Source: Burkholderiales bacterium | GTDB taxonomy: Bacteria; Pseudomonadota; Gammaproteobacteria; Burkholderiales; Burkholderiaceae_C | Length of the DNA: 64,000 nucleotides | Direction of reading: 5' to 3' | NCBI GenBank assembly: GCA_017307865.1 | Contig: JAFKGE010000031.1 | Location: 1-64,000, forward strand | Shown: one piece after another, positions 63,766-64,000 of the stretch | How the letters are laid out: the number at the start of each line of letters is the position of its first letter | Numbering within the stretch: position 1 is the first letter of the stretch | Position numbers and translations under genes: made by a program | Notes under the pieces: generated by a model | What the model was told of the DNA's origin: nothing | Database searches by the model: none | The model's input: only the letters and a program-made list of their open reading frames with translations

Positions 63766-64000
63766 TCAGGCCGCGCGCGCGGCCCGCTTGTCGCGCACGC
63801 TGACGCGCGAGGTCCCCTCGTCGCGAAAGTCGAACGCGCCGGTCGCCGCCAGCAGCTTGCTGAGGCTGGCGTAGCCGTAGTTGCGCGGATCGAAGCTGGC
63901 CTTGTTGCTGATCTGCGTGCCGACCGCGCCCACCCGGGCCCAGCCCGACTCGTCCTGCATGGCGTTGACGGCGTCGCGCAGCAGGTTCATCAGGGCCGAG
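63766..64000 (-). CDS. OST-HTH/LOTUS C-terminus of a probable NYN-domain protein, partial
   Basis: Only the last 78 residues are visible; the gene runs off the right edge. WARVGAVGTQISNKASFDPRNYGYASLSKLLAATGAFDFRDEG is an OST-HTH (LOTUS) RNA-binding fold. In bacteria it usually follows a NYN/PIN-like nuclease domain (LabA family). The ATG at 63990 is not the true start because the frame stays open further upstream (SAL before the Met). Confidence 0.85.
   Translation of the reverse strand, partial: SALMNLLRDAVNAMQDESGWARVGAVGTQISNKASFDPRNYGYASLSKLLAATGAFDFRDEGTSRVSVRDKRAARAA

Overview
The window looks like a chromosomal segment of a high-GC betaproteobacterium, most likely a member of the Comamonadaceae (Burkholderiales). 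The reasons are the gene order (yacG-mutT-argJ-secA; sspBA-petCBA; tatABC next to the his genes; mla-ibaG-murA-his), the close match of the proteins to that family as I know it, and intergenic repeat families that I recall as typical of the group. Almost everything is housekeeping; there is no prophage, plasmid block, CRISPR array or rRNA operon.

Layout. 1-7.3 kb: end of a probable IS630-type gene, yacG, mutT-like Nudix, a DUF815 ATPase, argJ (frameshifted as given), secA, a DciA-like protein and tRNA-Thr. 6.7-16.7 kb: sspB-sspA, cytochrome bc1 (petC-petB-petA, minus strand), mscL, pdxA, a NIF3-family protein, a DegS-like protease and tatCBA. 16.3-30.5 kb: a long minus-strand block read right to left as ibaG-murA-hisG-hisD-(Yip1 gene)-(toxin-antitoxin pair)-hisC-hisB-hisH-hisA-hisF-gdhA-hisI-hisE-DUF4870-like-patatin-HIT-tatA-tatB-tatC. 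30.5-37.2 kb: an ABC-2 exporter pair and the Mla phospholipid-transport set (mlaF, mlaE, mlaD, mlaA, mlaC, mlaB), then a MaoC hydratase. 37.2-44.6 kb: HxlR regulator, DUF2000 protein and glutamate synthase gltB-gltD. 44.5-54.4 kb: a RAYT-type transposase element, a membrane-embedded patatin, a Nudix/metallo-beta-lactamase fusion, a roughly 640-bp fold-back repeat, rnpB, cysK, a lipase-like hydrolase, a TetR regulator and two phasin-like proteins. 54.5-64 kb: htpX, argE, a phosphotransferase/kinase fusion, a LuxR-type two-component pair, a DUF3025 protein, ltrA and the 3' end of an OST-HTH protein.

Functional themes are nitrogen and amino-acid metabolism (his genes, GDH, GOGAT, argJ/argE, cysK), envelope biogenesis and export (SecA, Tat, Mla, MurA, DegS-like, HtpX), and respiration (bc1). 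Tat and its likely clients (Rieske protein, MlaC) are encoded in the same window.

The most unusual content is repeat-driven. A roughly 60-bp palindromic repeat lies between many genes, and copies also run in frame through coding sequence: the N-terminus of HisD, the C-terminus of GltB and the middle of the NIF3 protein. At hisG a 32-nt unit carrying a ribosome-binding site and start codon is tandemly repeated, creating two 11-codon ORFs chained to murA and hisG by overlapping stop/start codons. A large fold-back element sits between the Nudix-MBL gene and rnpB. All repeat alignments were made by eye.
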